Shown: in pieces, positions 17,024-26,525 of the stretch
Position numbering within the stretch: position 1 is the stretch's first letter
Layout: every line of letters begins with the position of its first letter
Assembly: GCF_029893965.1 (NCBI RefSeq)
Contig: NZ_JARXXP010000021.1
Span: 52,518-116,517, forward strand
Source of the DNA: Paenibacillus sp. PastM-3
GTDB taxonomy: Bacteria > Bacillota > Bacilli > Paenibacillales > Paenibacillaceae
Direction: 5' to 3'
DNA: 64,000 nucleotides
Program-made: the position numbers and the translations under genes
Notes under the pieces: model-generated
Told to the model about the DNA's origin: nothing
Seen by the model: only the letters and a program-made list of their open reading frames with translations
Database searches by the model: none

Positions 17024-19423
17024 CTACGACACACCCTGGCGGCGGGCCTGCATCCAGTTCTCCAGCTCGCGGGGGCTGCTTTCCATGAAATACTGCTCCA
17101 TCTCGGCAGTCTGTCCTAAACGGACAAAATGGCGCGAAGCGGACAGGTTTGTGGCTGCCGGCTGGGACACGAAGGAGATCATTCCCCCGGTACGTTCGAT
17201 AAAATCAAGCTCCTCGAACACATCCAGCATCCGTCCCAGCATCCTTACACTCAGCGAAGACTGGCGGCTAAGCCGCAGCAGCACCTCATGCTCGGGTACT
17301 GCTGTAGCGGCAATAGAAGCCAGCAATTTATATAATACCTTAAAATGATCGCGTGTCGGGACCTGCAGACGGTCACGCCCGTCACGCCGGGCGTGAAGCA
17401 GGGCAATATTCTCGGCCTGAGGGAAAGCGGCAAGCAGGGCATCCAGCTGCTCCGGTGTTTCCGGCATGTCTAGCAGACACAGCAGCGACACTTTCCCGTC
17501 TCGCTCAGCTTGTCCATGATGAAGGGCGTTAATCCCGCCTGCTTCATCATAGACCCACAGCGACATGCCCTTCAGTTCGCTGAGCGGCGAGAGGCGGCTG
17601 TTCTGAAAAACTGCCGCGGCTGTAAAAGGCGTGCTGCCGCTGTACGGCTGCAGCACCTCTTTGAGGCGGGCAGCCTGCCGTACGGCATCAGCTGTTCCCC
17701 GCAGATCAAACAGCTGCGCCTCCGGCACGGCAAGATCCTGCAGCATCAGCTGCGGCTTACGGGAGCCGTTCCACTCATTGACCGACAGCTCGGCCAGGAC
17801 GTCAATCACAGTTCCGCCGGGCAGCAGATCAGCCAATTCGCCTTTGCCGAAGGCTACAGCCTCGATGGTATGCCGGCCCTGCTGCAGGACAAGCTTCAGG
17901 TGCTTGCCTTCCTGGCCCATCTTGCGGGTCTCCTTCACAGCCGCTCCGCGCACAATGAATTTGGGCAGCGGATTGGACATGCCGAAGGGCGCCAGCCGGT
18001 CCAGTTCAAGCGCAGCCTGCAGCGTCAAATCGGCAATCGGGATTTCCCCGTCTGCAGCGGTTACCGGGATCAGATGCTCCGGTGTAAGCACCGCTGCGGC
18101 ATATTCATTCAGGCTAGCGGCAAAAGCATCCAGATTGTCGCGGTGCAGGCTCATTCCGGCAGCAGCCGGATGGCCGCCGTAATGGTCCATTAATCCGGCG
18201 CAGGAGGTAAGCGCCTCGTAAATATCCAGACCCGGAATTGAGCGGGCTGAGCCCTTACACATGCCGGTCTCTGGGTGAATATCAAGGATAATGACCGGAC
18301 GGTAAAACCGTTCAAGCAGCTTGGAGGCGACGATCCCGACAACCCCGACATTCCAGCCCTGATCGGCCAGCACGATAATATCCGGCGGCTGTCCGTCTCC
18401 GATCTGCCGGATAAGCATATCAGTAGCTTCACCCACAATGCGTTCAACGACCATCTGCCGTTCCTTGTTAAGCAGATCAAGCTCGCTGGCCAGCTGTCCG
18501 GCTTCATCGCTATCTGCAGTAGTCAGCAGGGCAACCGCCCTGCCTGCATGATCGAGACGGCCGCTGGCGTTGATCCGCGGAGCTACACCGAATGCTATAT
18601 TGACTGCACTAACTGTATTCATCGTTATACCGCTGACCTCGAGCAGCGCACGTACTCCGGGAAACGGGGATTTCCGCATGCTGGCAAGCCCTTTGCGGAC
18701 CAGGCTGCGGTTCTCGCCCAGCAGCGGCATCAGATCCGCCACCGTGCCGATCGCCGCAATTTCACTCCACTCCTCAGGCACCTTTCCGTCAAGCAGCGCT
18801 TCAGCAAGCTTGTAAGCCACTCCTACTCCAGCCAGCCCTTTAAACGGATAAGGACAGCCCGGCAGCTTGGGGTTAATCAAAGCAAACGCTTCCGGCAAAA
18901 GCTCCGGCGGTTCGTGATGATCCGTCACAATAAAATCAATTCCCAGCTCAGCCGCGTACGCAATCTGATGCACGGCGCTGATACCGGTATCTACTGTAAT
19001 GACAAGTGAAACACCCTGCTGGACCGCCCAGTCCAGCGCATGATTATGCAGCCCGTAGCCTTCATTGGAGCGGTGCGGGATATAGATGTCAAAGGAAGCG
19101 CCCAGATAGCGCAGCAGATAGATCATCAGCGATGTGCTGGATACGCCGTCAGCATCATAATCGCCGTATACCAGAATATGTTCTTCTTCTTGCAGTGCCT
19201 TTCTGATCCGCGGCACAGCCTCGGCCATTCCTTTGAGCAGGAATGGATCATGGCTGTCATCCGCCCCACCGTCCATGAACAACAATGCTTCGTCCGGGTC
19301 AGTAAACCCTCTGGCCACAAGCAAGGAGGACAGGAGCGGAGAAACAGAAAGGCTCCGGGCCATTTCCCGCACTTTATCGGGATCGGCTGCCGGAGATTGC
19401 CATCTTGTTTTTGAATGAAGCAA
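17024..19423 (-). CDS. recJ: Single-stranded-DNA exonuclease RecJ
   Basis: The 799-residue protein degrades single-stranded DNA 5' to 3' in recombination and mismatch repair. DHH-family metal motifs are intact: YGDYDADGVSST near residue 82, DTG and DHHEPPE near residues 145-170, and the DHHA1-domain GGHPAAAGMSL near residue 414. A long C-terminal region beyond the OB domain is typical of Bacillus-type RecJ. The start is TTG at 19423 with AAAGGTGAG just upstream. The CDF transporter gene precedes it by 29 bases on the same strand. Confidence 0.95.
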   Translation of the reverse strand: MLHSKTRWQSPAADPDKVREMARSLSVSPLLSSLLVARGFTDPDEALLFMDGGADDSHDPFLLKGMAEAVPRIRKALQEEEHILVYGDYDADGVSSTSLMIYLLRYLGASFDIYIPHRSNEGYGLHNHALDWAVQQGVSLVITVDTGISAVHQIAYAAELGIDFIVTDHHEPPELLPEAFALINPKLPGCPYPFKGLAGVGVAYKLAEALLDGKVPEEWSEIAAIGTVADLMPLLGENRSLVRKGLASMRKSPFPGVRALLEVSGITMNTVSAVNIAFGVAPRINASGRLDHAGRAVALLTTADSDEAGQLASELDLLNKERQMVVERIVGEATDMLIRQIGDGQPPDIIVLADQGWNVGVVGIVASKLLERFYRPVIILDIHPETGMCKGSARSIPGLDIYEALTSCAGLMDHYGGHPAAAGMSLHRDNLDAFAASLNEYAAAVLTPEHLIPVTAADGEIPIADLTLQAALELDRLAPFGMSNPLPKFIVRGAAVKETRKMGQEGKHLKLVLQQGRHTIEAVAFGKGELADLLPGGTVIDVLAELSVNEWNGSRKPQLMLQDLAVPEAQLFDLRGTADAVRQAARLKEVLQPYSGSTPFTAAAVFQNSRLSPLSELKGMSLWVYDEAGGINALHHGQAERDGKVSLLCLLDMPETPEQLDALLAAFPQAENIALLHARRDGRDRLQVPTRDHFKVLYKLLASIAATAVPEHEVLLRLSRQSSLSVRMLGRMLDVFEELDFIERTGGMISFVSQPAATNLSASRHFVRLGQTAEMEQYFMESSPRELENWMQARRQGVS

Positions 19424-19452
19424 TTGAGCTCACCTTTCTCTCGCCATGCGGC

Positions 19453-20415
19453 CTACTGTAGCAGCGTCGGAATATCATTGTCCGCAAGCTGGTGATTGGT
19501 TTTGTAGGGATAACCCGGATCGTACGGCACAACATCCATATGAACCTCACCGACATGGACAAAACGGTGCTGTAACAGCTTTCTGGCACATTCCGAGATA
19601 TCCTGGGCTTCCATCACTGTGATCCGCGGATTTACGCTGATTTTGACCTGGAGATTCACATACCGGCCTTGTTCTACCGCCTGAAGATGCTCGACGCGGA
19701 TGACTCCGTGTACCCGCCCGACGGTTTCAATGAAATTGGCGGCTTCCGCCGAAGGCAGCTCCTGGCTTGTTTTGCCGTAGACCGAAGCGGTAATCATCGT
19801 ATAGCCTTTACGCAGAATCAGGCAGCTTGTCAGCAGGGCTGCTACCGGGTCCATGTAGAACAGCGGACTCCAGCCGATATATCCCCCGACCATAGACAAC
19901 GTTATTCCGATTAAAGCAGCTATCGAGCTATACAGGCTGAACCGGTGACTGTCCGCATATGCGGCATGGCTGCCGTCGCCAATTTTTTTGAAGTAACGGT
20001 ATTGATACTGAAAAATGCCCTCTTTCACTATAATTGAAATAAGAACCGTAACAAGTGCAGCAGGCGGAACTGTCGATAAATGTCCTCTGGTTAAATCCCG
20101 GATGGCTGAAAAAGCGATCTGCAGTCCGGCCATCAGAATCAGCGCAGAGAAAAGCATGGTAATAATAGGTTCCTTACTGCTTTTACCGTTCCCTGCCCGG
20201 CCGGCGGATTTAGGCTTCTTCGCCTGTTCTGAACGCCATGGGAGAGCTTCTGCCAGCCTTGCTGCCGCGTCCGCTCCGGAATATAAGGCATCGCCCAGCA
20301 ATGCCTTGCTGCCCGTGAAATAACCGATACTGCCTTTAGCCAGAGCCAGTACAGCATCACTGACGATCCCGTTCCAGGCAACCGTCTCACTTTGCGGTGA
20401 TTGTTTGTCATTCAT
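19453..20415 (-). CDS. Cation diffusion facilitator family transporter
   Basis: The 320-residue inner-membrane protein belongs to the CDF family, which exports divalent metals (Zn, Mn, Fe, Co or Cd) by proton antiport. It has the N-terminal transmembrane block, the segment LGDALYSGADAAARL with an aspartate pair spaced as in CDF site A, and a C-terminal cytoplasmic domain ending VHVGEVHMDV. The usual HSxxD site A motif here reads YSGAD, with the His replaced by Tyr, so metal preference may differ. The ATG start has GGAGGG upstream. The only clue from context is co-direction with recJ. Confidence 0.88.
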   Translation of the reverse strand: MNDKQSPQSETVAWNGIVSDAVLALAKGSIGYFTGSKALLGDALYSGADAAARLAEALPWRSEQAKKPKSAGRAGNGKSSKEPIITMLFSALILMAGLQIAFSAIRDLTRGHLSTVPPAALVTVLISIIVKEGIFQYQYRYFKKIGDGSHAAYADSHRFSLYSSIAALIGITLSMVGGYIGWSPLFYMDPVAALLTSCLILRKGYTMITASVYGKTSQELPSAEAANFIETVGRVHGVIRVEHLQAVEQGRYVNLQVKISVNPRITVMEAQDISECARKLLQHRFVHVGEVHMDVVPYDPGYPYKTNHQLADNDIPTLLQ

Positions 20416-20490
20416 AACGAGCCCTCCTTACCTGGTAGCAAGTAATCTCATGTTGCAGCATACGCCTGTCAGCCAGTTCCAAAGATTCCG

Positions 20491-20520
20491 AAAAGCCGCG
20501 TCGTCGTTGACGCGGCTTTT
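20491..20520 (-). terminator. Intrinsic terminator of secDF
   Basis: Perfect AAAAGCCGCGTC / GACGCGGCTTTT arms with a six-base loop lie 19 bases after the secF stop. Confidence 0.8.
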
Positions 20521-20539
20521 CAGGCAATAGAGCTGTGAC

Positions 20540-21445
20540 TTAGGCCGGATTGTTCTTCACGGCAGGCTTCTGGCGCTTTTTGAGCAGCAGCCAGAGTGGG
20601 CTTGCGATAAAGATGGAGGAATAGGCTCCGAAGAGCAGCCCGATAACCATAGCCAGCGAGAACATTTTAATGGATTCGCCGCCCATTACAAGCAGGAAGA
20701 ACGCGGCAATAAATACCGTAAATGCTGTGTAAAGGGAACGCATAAGCGTCTGGGATATACTCTTGTTGACCAGAGCCTTAAGGTCCTCATAGGTTTTCTG
20801 TTTCCCAAAGCGCAGGTTCTCACGGATCCGGTCAAAGATAACGATTGTATCATTAATGGAATAACCGATTATCGTAAGCACCGCGACAATGAAGGTTATG
20901 TCCACTTCGAGACGGAAGATAGAGAATACTGCTACCACCATAAAGGCGTCATGGAGCAGTGCGACAATTGCCGCCAGGGCAAAGCGCCATTCAAACCGGA
21001 TACTTACATAAATAATAATCCCTAAACTGGACAATAGAACGGAGTAGATCGCATTACGCGCAAGCTCCTTCGCCATCTCCGGATCGACCGTATTGATCTC
21101 ATAGGAAGCCTGATCATCGAGCTTGCTGATTGCAGTCTTCAGCGCTTCACTCTGGGCATTATCAAGTTCTTCGTCATAACGGATATTTACACGCTGGTCA
21201 CCGATGGTAATGCTTGGCTCATGGGCAATTCCCAGGCTGTCCAAGGCCGGCTTAAGCTCAGCCTGTGTAAGATTCTTGGACAACGATACATCCACGTTAG
21301 AACCCGCTCTGAAATCTACGCTGTAGTTCAGTCCCAGAAACCCGAGAAAAACTACCCCCAGTACAGTAAGTACAATAGAGAAAATAAAGAAGTATTTACT
21401 CCAATGCACGAAATCCATCTCTTTATTAAAGCGCACGGATGTCAC
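20540..21445 (-). CDS. secF: Protein translocase subunit SecF
   Basis: The 301-residue membrane protein pairs with SecD to pull exported proteins through SecYEG using the proton gradient. It has one N-terminal transmembrane segment, a periplasmic-type P4 domain (VDFRAGSNVDVSL) and a five-helix RND core with GYSINDTIVIFDRIRE. In Bacillus secDF is a single fused gene; here the two are separate. Its start overlaps the last 20 bases of secD, so translation is probably coupled. Confidence 0.95.
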   Translation of the reverse strand: MTSVRFNKEMDFVHWSKYFFIFSIVLTVLGVVFLGFLGLNYSVDFRAGSNVDVSLSKNLTQAELKPALDSLGIAHEPSITIGDQRVNIRYDEELDNAQSEALKTAISKLDDQASYEINTVDPEMAKELARNAIYSVLLSSLGIIIYVSIRFEWRFALAAIVALLHDAFMVVAVFSIFRLEVDITFIVAVLTIIGYSINDTIVIFDRIRENLRFGKQKTYEDLKALVNKSISQTLMRSLYTAFTVFIAAFFLLVMGGESIKMFSLAMVIGLLFGAYSSIFIASPLWLLLKKRQKPAVKNNPA

Positions 21446-22679
21446 TCTCCTTTACCCCAAATTGCTTAGGTTTCTTCAGGGCGCCGGCTTTGACCAGCAC
21501 CGAAAGCAGCCAGTGGGCAAAATAGAGGTTGGTCACGATACTGAGTACAATTTCTACAATCAGTATCAAGGCAAAGCCTTTAACCGCACCGGTACCGAAT
21601 GCAAACATAACGGCCGCTACGATAATGGTCGTCACGTTGGCGTCCATAACAGTCCGGAAGGAGGTTTTGTTACCCGCTTTTACAGAGGACATAATGCTCT
21701 TGCCACTGCGCATTTCTTCTCGTATCCGTTCATTAGTTATGATATTGGCATCGACGGCCATCCCTATACCCAGGATAAAAGCTGCGATACCCGGAAGGGT
21801 CAGGGTAAAGTCAGCAACGACAAATACCAGAATCAGCAGCCAGGTGTGCAGAATCAGCGCGAAGCTGGCCAGAACACCGGGAAGCCGGTACATAGCAATC
21901 ATGAAAATCAAAATAATCAGGGAACCCACAAGACCTGCTCTGATCGTCTGATCAAGAGATTGTTTACCAAGGGTTGCGCCGACGCTTTGCGAGTACTTCT
22001 CAGTCAGCTTCAGCGGCAGTGCGCCGAGGTTAATGGTATCGGCCAGTTCACGTGCTTCATCTAAAGTATAATTACCGGAGATTGATGCTTTGCCGTCAGT
22101 CAACACCGCTCTAACGACCGGCGGGTTGCCCAGCAGCCGATCATCGAGATAGATAGCCAATGGTTGACCTAGCAGCCTCTCAGTGATCTCCGCGAATTTA
22201 TCCTTGTCCTTAATACTGATGCTGATCTCAGGCTGGTTCAGATTATTACGCTGAACCTCGGCAGCATTCTCAACAAAATCACTGCCCACGAGCTCAATCT
22301 TGCTGTATACACCCTCTGCATCACCTTCGGCGGCACTGCGGAATGTCAATACGGCAGGTTCTTTCATCTTCTCGCGGACTTCAGCCTCGTCGGTAACGCC
22401 GGCAATCTTAAGACGAATGCGGTCTGTTCCCTCCGTTGTCACTTCCGGCTCGCTTGTGCCGAGTGCGTTAGCGCGTTTCTCCAGGCTCTTTGCGGTTTGC
22501 TGCAGCGAAGCTCTGGTCAGTTCACCGCCGGTATCCATCGGCGAAGCCTGATACAGAATCTCAAAGCCGCCTTTCAGGTCAAGACCCAGACGGACCTTGT
22601 CCAGCAGACCGGGGGTAGTAAACGCCATGACGCCGGTTAAAACGAGCACGGTAATGATAAAGCTCAACAGTCTCTTCAT
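21426..22679 (-). CDS. secD: Protein translocase subunit SecD
   Basis: The 417-residue SecD has an N-terminal transmembrane helix, the P1 region GLDLKGGFEILYQA, an extracytoplasmic domain, and the RND-type core with GIGMAVDANIITNERIREE. It is shorter than the E. coli protein, as is usual for Gram-positives. The ATG at 22679 has a GGGGA element upstream. It overlaps secF by 20 bases. The 220-base gap to comN has no gene, so co-transcription with comN is possible. Confidence 0.95.
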   Translation of the reverse strand: MKRLLSFIITVLVLTGVMAFTTPGLLDKVRLGLDLKGGFEILYQASPMDTGGELTRASLQQTAKSLEKRANALGTSEPEVTTEGTDRIRLKIAGVTDEAEVREKMKEPAVLTFRSAAEGDAEGVYSKIELVGSDFVENAAEVQRNNLNQPEISISIKDKDKFAEITERLLGQPLAIYLDDRLLGNPPVVRAVLTDGKASISGNYTLDEARELADTINLGALPLKLTEKYSQSVGATLGKQSLDQTIRAGLVGSLIILIFMIAMYRLPGVLASFALILHTWLLILVFVVADFTLTLPGIAAFILGIGMAVDANIITNERIREEMRSGKSIMSSVKAGNKTSFRTVMDANVTTIIVAAVMFAFGTGAVKGFALILIVEIVLSIVTNLYFAHWLLSVLVKAGALKKPKQFGVKESDIRAL

Positions 22680-22899
22680 GCTCTTGCTAGTTCCCCTTTC
22701 ATTACTTCAATATTCCTATTATAGCTACGTGCGAAATCACCGTCAATTGAGCGCAAAATGACGGGGCTTGGATCACACAAAGAAACGGCGGGCTGTGCTC
22801 TGGTCAGCAAGCCTTCCGTTTGGATAGGTAGTACCTGTTTATCCTCTCTTACTTTACTGCTTCCCCAGGCGGTTTGCAAAAGAAATTCATTCCTGCAAG

Positions 22900-23151
22900 T
22901 CAGGTAATTCCCCTGTAGGCCGCGAGCATCAGGTAATTCATATACGTTGTAGCTTTAAGCGAATAAATATCATTTACCAGCTTATACAGCGGAGGTTGGC
23001 CCTCCTTGGCATATTTGCTGCTAACGCACCCCCAGATATCCTTGCCAGTTACATATTCATAGCCCAGGAGCCGGAATTCCTCCGCTTTACTAGTGCACAT
23101 AGCTTCGATTACATCACTAAGCTCCTCGTACTTCCACGGTTCCGATTCCAT
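22900..23151 (-). CDS. comN: ComN-like post-transcriptional regulator
   Basis: The 83-residue protein matches the ComN family (YrzD). In B. subtilis ComN controls comE transcripts and localises to poles and division sites through DivIVA. The signature region is WGCVSSKYAKEGQPPLYKLVNDIYSLKATTYMNYL in the second half; only parts are diagnostic. The ATG at 23151 has GGGAGG upstream. The position beside secDF and spoVB is the standard Bacillaceae/Paenibacillus arrangement. Confidence 0.88.
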   Translation of the reverse strand: MESEPWKYEELSDVIEAMCTSKAEEFRLLGYEYVTGKDIWGCVSSKYAKEGQPPLYKLVNDIYSLKATTYMNYLMLAAYRGIT

Positions 23152-23366
23152 TGTGTTACACCTCCCAAGGTCTGCGCTGAAGCAGGCTACCGGATATATA
23201 TTCGACCTTACCGGCCGACTATCCTTCTTCCCGCAAAAAAGATGTCGTAGCCAAAGCTTGTCATGGATGGGCCTGGGTCAAGCATATCAATATACAAGCC
23301 CCGCAGCATCAGCGGACCGGCTCACCTGCGTCTCATTTATTTCATTTCAGGAAGAAGGAGTGTCCC

Positions 23367-24968
23367 TTGAAGAAACAAAGGAAACAGACCTTTATACAGG
23401 GAACGATGATTCTGCTGGCTGCAGGCATTATTAACCGGATGCTGGGGTTTATACCCAGAATCGCACTGCCGCGGATTATCGGTGCTGAGGGCGTCGGCTT
23501 ATACCAGCTCGGATACCCTTTTTTTATCGTGCTGATTACGGTTATTACCGGGGGATTACCGCTTGCTATTGCCAAAATGGTTGCCGAGGCGGAAGGGGAC
23601 AATCAGCCCGGGCAGTCACGCCGCATTCTGCGGACAGGACTTACTCTCAGCTTGGCGCTCGGCCTGCTGTTTACGCTGATAGCGCTGCTTAGCGCTTCAT
23701 GGGTTACCCGCTTTATTTTGACGGACAGCCGGGTTTATTATACCTTTGTCAGCATGACACCGATGATTTCGATCGTGGCGGTATCCGCCGTATTCCGCGG
23801 ATATTTCCAGGGCAGGCAGAACATGATTCCTTCGGCGCTTTCCTCGGTGCTTGAATCAGTAGTCCGGATCTTTTTCATGCTGTGGTTCTCGTATCTGCTT
23901 CTGCCCAAGGGAATGGCTTATGCGGCAGCCGGTGCAATGCTGGGAGTAACGGTAGGGGAGATTGTGGGGATGCTGGCGCTGCTGGCCCAATACTATTTCA
24001 TCGTAAAAAAAGATGAACAGGACAGCTCGGCACCCGGTCCAGCGCCTGAGCCTCAATTAAATAAACATAACCAGACAGTGGAAAAGCCGGGCGGTTCGCT
24101 GCTCCGCCGCATGCTCGGCATTGCCGTTCCTGTCACGGCTGGCCGGCTCGTCGGCTCCTTTTCTTATCTGCTGGAGTCGATTATTACTGCCCGCAGTCTG
24201 GCGCTTGCCGGAATTGCGGCTGCTGCGGCCACTGCCCAATACGGCTCCCTCCAGGGGATGGTGATTCCGCTGCTGCTGCTGCCGGGAGTCCTTAGCTCTT
24301 CCCTGGCGGTTTCACTCGTACCCTCTCTGTCGGAAGCGGCAGCCCGCCGCGATTTGCCGGCAATCCATAAACGGATGCACCAGACTCTCAGGCTTGCTAT
24401 GGTTACAGGCGCTCCCTTTGCGGCCATTATGTATGTGCTCGCCGTACCGCTGTGTACACTGATGTACGGCAACGCGGACACCGCTCCCATGCTGAAGCTG
24501 ATGGCCCCCTTCGCCCTTTTTCTGTATGTACAGGCACCGCTGCAGGCCGCCCTTCAGGCTATGGACCGGCCCGGCCGGGCGCTCATTAACACACTGGCCG
24601 GAGCAGTGGTTAAAATCCTGCTGATTCTCATGCTGGCCTCCCGGCCGGAGTACGGAATATACGGTGCCATTATCGCCATTATCGTTAATAGTATCCTGGT
24701 GACGCTGCTGCATGGGGCCAGTGTCGTAAAGCTGATTCAATTCTCAATCCGGATCACCGATCCGCTAAAAACAGCTACAGCCATGATAATCATGGCTGCC
24801 GGGACCTCCTATGTGTATACTTCCGTGCCGCTCTCCGGCACCATGTGGCTGCAGTTCCTGTTCGCCTCCGCAAGCGGTATGGCTCTGTATCTGGGCATCT
24901 GCCTGCTGTCCGGCCTAATCTCTGTCCGGGATCTGGATCGGGTACCCTTTTTTAAACGGCGGCGCTAG
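23367..24968 (+). CDS. spoVB: Stage V sporulation protein B, MOP-superfamily flippase
   Basis: The 533-residue protein has about 14 hydrophobic segments and the MurJ/SpoVB polysaccharide-flippase fold, with an N-terminal GTMILLAAGIINRMLGFIPRI. SpoVB is needed for spore cortex synthesis and probably moves lipid-linked precursors. The start is TTG at 23367, with AAGGAG six bases upstream. It is divergent from comN and ends three bases before the convergent DUF421 gene. I did not find a convincing sigma-E promoter. Confidence 0.92.
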   Translation: MKKQRKQTFIQGTMILLAAGIINRMLGFIPRIALPRIIGAEGVGLYQLGYPFFIVLITVITGGLPLAIAKMVAEAEGDNQPGQSRRILRTGLTLSLALGLLFTLIALLSASWVTRFILTDSRVYYTFVSMTPMISIVAVSAVFRGYFQGRQNMIPSALSSVLESVVRIFFMLWFSYLLLPKGMAYAAAGAMLGVTVGEIVGMLALLAQYYFIVKKDEQDSSAPGPAPEPQLNKHNQTVEKPGGSLLRRMLGIAVPVTAGRLVGSFSYLLESIITARSLALAGIAAAAATAQYGSLQGMVIPLLLLPGVLSSSLAVSLVPSLSEAAARRDLPAIHKRMHQTLRLAMVTGAPFAAIMYVLAVPLCTLMYGNADTAPMLKLMAPFALFLYVQAPLQAALQAMDRPGRALINTLAGAVVKILLILMLASRPEYGIYGAIIAIIVNSILVTLLHGASVVKLIQFSIRITDPLKTATAMIIMAAGTSYVYTSVPLSGTMWLQFLFASASGMALYLGICLLSGLISVRDLDRVPFFKRRR

Positions 24969-24971
24969 ACA

Positions 24972-25766
24972 TTAGCGGTTGCGCTGCCGGTCTACATAGA
25001 TTTTGCCGGTATGGTCGATTGAGCATAAAAAGACATCCCTGAAATCGGACACACCCTTCTGGCGGATCTGTGTCCGCAGCCAGAACCGGTTTTTACCGAT
25101 CATCTCCAGATTATCATCCTGTACCTTTCCGTCCATTATCAGCGGAACCGGCAGGCCCTCATACCTGATTTTGCTCTTGGAGAGATTTACTCCTGTCGAG
25201 TTTCCTGACTTCCCGGATTCGCCTGTATTGCCTGAGCCAACGCCCGGGCTCTGTTCCTGATTCTCGGCGGTATCGCTGCTGTTGCCGGACTGGTTGGATG
25301 ACGAGACATTTTTATTTTTCTCAATGACCGTCAGCTGGCCGCTCGTCTCCAAAATGGCAAATTCCACATCGGCCGGGCTGACAATATTCTGCCCGCGCAG
25401 CTGAAGCAGCAGATCATCCATATTGTAGCGCTGTCTGCGCATTTCACTCCGGTTCAGCTTCCCGTTTGAGATCAGCACGCTTGGCCTGCCGTCAATCAGC
25501 AGCCGCAGCTTTCTGCTTTTGAGACTGAGCTGTGCGACAATAATCTGGATTAAAACCAGAGTTACCATCGGAACTATACCGTCATAGATGGGACGCTTGA
25601 TGTCATCAATGACAAAGACGGCAATCTCCGCGATCATAATGGAAATCGTCAGGTCAAATACTGACAGCTTGCCGATCTCCCGTTTCCCCATAACCCGCAT
25701 ACACAGGAAAATGAAGAAATACATCAGCACGGTCAGAAAGACATGACTAGTAATATGCTGGAACAT
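24972..25766 (-). CDS. DUF421 domain membrane protein (YetF/YrbG type)
   Basis: The 264-residue protein has three N-terminal transmembrane helices followed by the DUF421 cytoplasmic domain (GRPSVLISNGKLNRSEMRRQ, then DDLLLQLRGQNI and FAILETSGQLTVIEK). The role of YetF-like proteins is unclear; some affect spore germination or membrane traits. A low-complexity Ser/Asn/Gly insert of about 50 residues interrupts the domain before GLPVPLIMDGK. The frame is open to 25961, but ATG at 25766 with GGAGCGGAGA upstream is the natural start. Confidence 0.87.
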   Translation of the reverse strand: MFQHITSHVFLTVLMYFFIFLCMRVMGKREIGKLSVFDLTISIMIAEIAVFVIDDIKRPIYDGIVPMVTLVLIQIIVAQLSLKSRKLRLLIDGRPSVLISNGKLNRSEMRRQRYNMDDLLLQLRGQNIVSPADVEFAILETSGQLTVIEKNKNVSSSNQSGNSSDTAENQEQSPGVGSGNTGESGKSGNSTGVNLSKSKIRYEGLPVPLIMDGKVQDDNLEMIGKNRFWLRTQIRQKGVSDFRDVFLCSIDHTGKIYVDRQRNR

Positions 25767-26038
25767 ATTCTCTCCGCTCCCCTTTCCGTATCTCACCCTC
25801 AGCCGGTGTGCCGGGGTGGATGAATGTAACCCTATTCTGGCCTCACTGCCAAGGGAACATTCGGAAGCTGCCTTATAAATTACTGGTAAATGAACTGCCT
25901 TTGCCAAACTTGTACTATTGGGGCAAGCCCTCCCATACAATATGTAATAACTGAACAGCATCCTTTACAGTGTCTATGTATTTTTATACGGAGCAAAATC
26001 AATGAAAGTATGCTAAAAAAATTTTAGGAGGTTCTATC

Positions 26039-26431
26039 ATGTATTTAATCCGGCGTCTGTTCTCGTGGAGAATATCCAGTCCTGTGCTTTCGGGGTTATG
26101 CCGCTCCTTTATGTGGATGCTGCTGGGGGCCATCGTCCTCTCGCTTTTGCTGTGGGGCAGCGGAATGAAGGAACAGGATCTCGCGATGTACACCTACATA
26201 GTCCACGGGATTGCCGCCGCCTTCGGAGGGTTGACCGCAGGACGGAGAGCGTCAAGTAAGGGCTGGTACCAAGGCGCGCTGACAGGGGGATTTTACGGCG
26301 TGATTGTATTGCTGGTCGGATTTCTTGCACTGGACAGCTCGCCTGCCGGTATAGACGGCTTATGGGTGCTGGCAGCAGCGGCAATTGGCGCACTCGGCGG
26401 TATATTTGGCGTAAATTTACAAAAACCCTAA
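26039..26431 (+). CDS. TIGR04086 family membrane protein (YrzE type)
   Basis: The 130-residue protein has four predicted membrane segments and conserved glycines between them (GIAAAFGGLTAGRRASSKGW). It belongs to a Firmicute family of unknown function usually found beside DUF421 and yajC, as here. ATG at 26039 follows TTAGGAGG. Confidence 0.85.
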   Translation: MYLIRRLFSWRISSPVLSGLCRSFMWMLLGAIVLSLLLWGSGMKEQDLAMYTYIVHGIAAAFGGLTAGRRASSKGWYQGALTGGFYGVIVLLVGFLALDSSPAGIDGLWVLAAAAIGALGGIFGVNLQKP

Positions 26432-26525
26432 AAAATATAATTTTGGAGAACCTGAAATCTTTTATTGAAAATATGTTACACTGGGTTCATCTGATTTGTT
26501 TTTGCTCGAGGAGGCTTTGACTATT

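Noticed and set aside
22676..22879. 67-codon minus-strand open frame upstream of secD
   Set aside because: It overlaps the secD start, has no ribosome site and no family resemblance.
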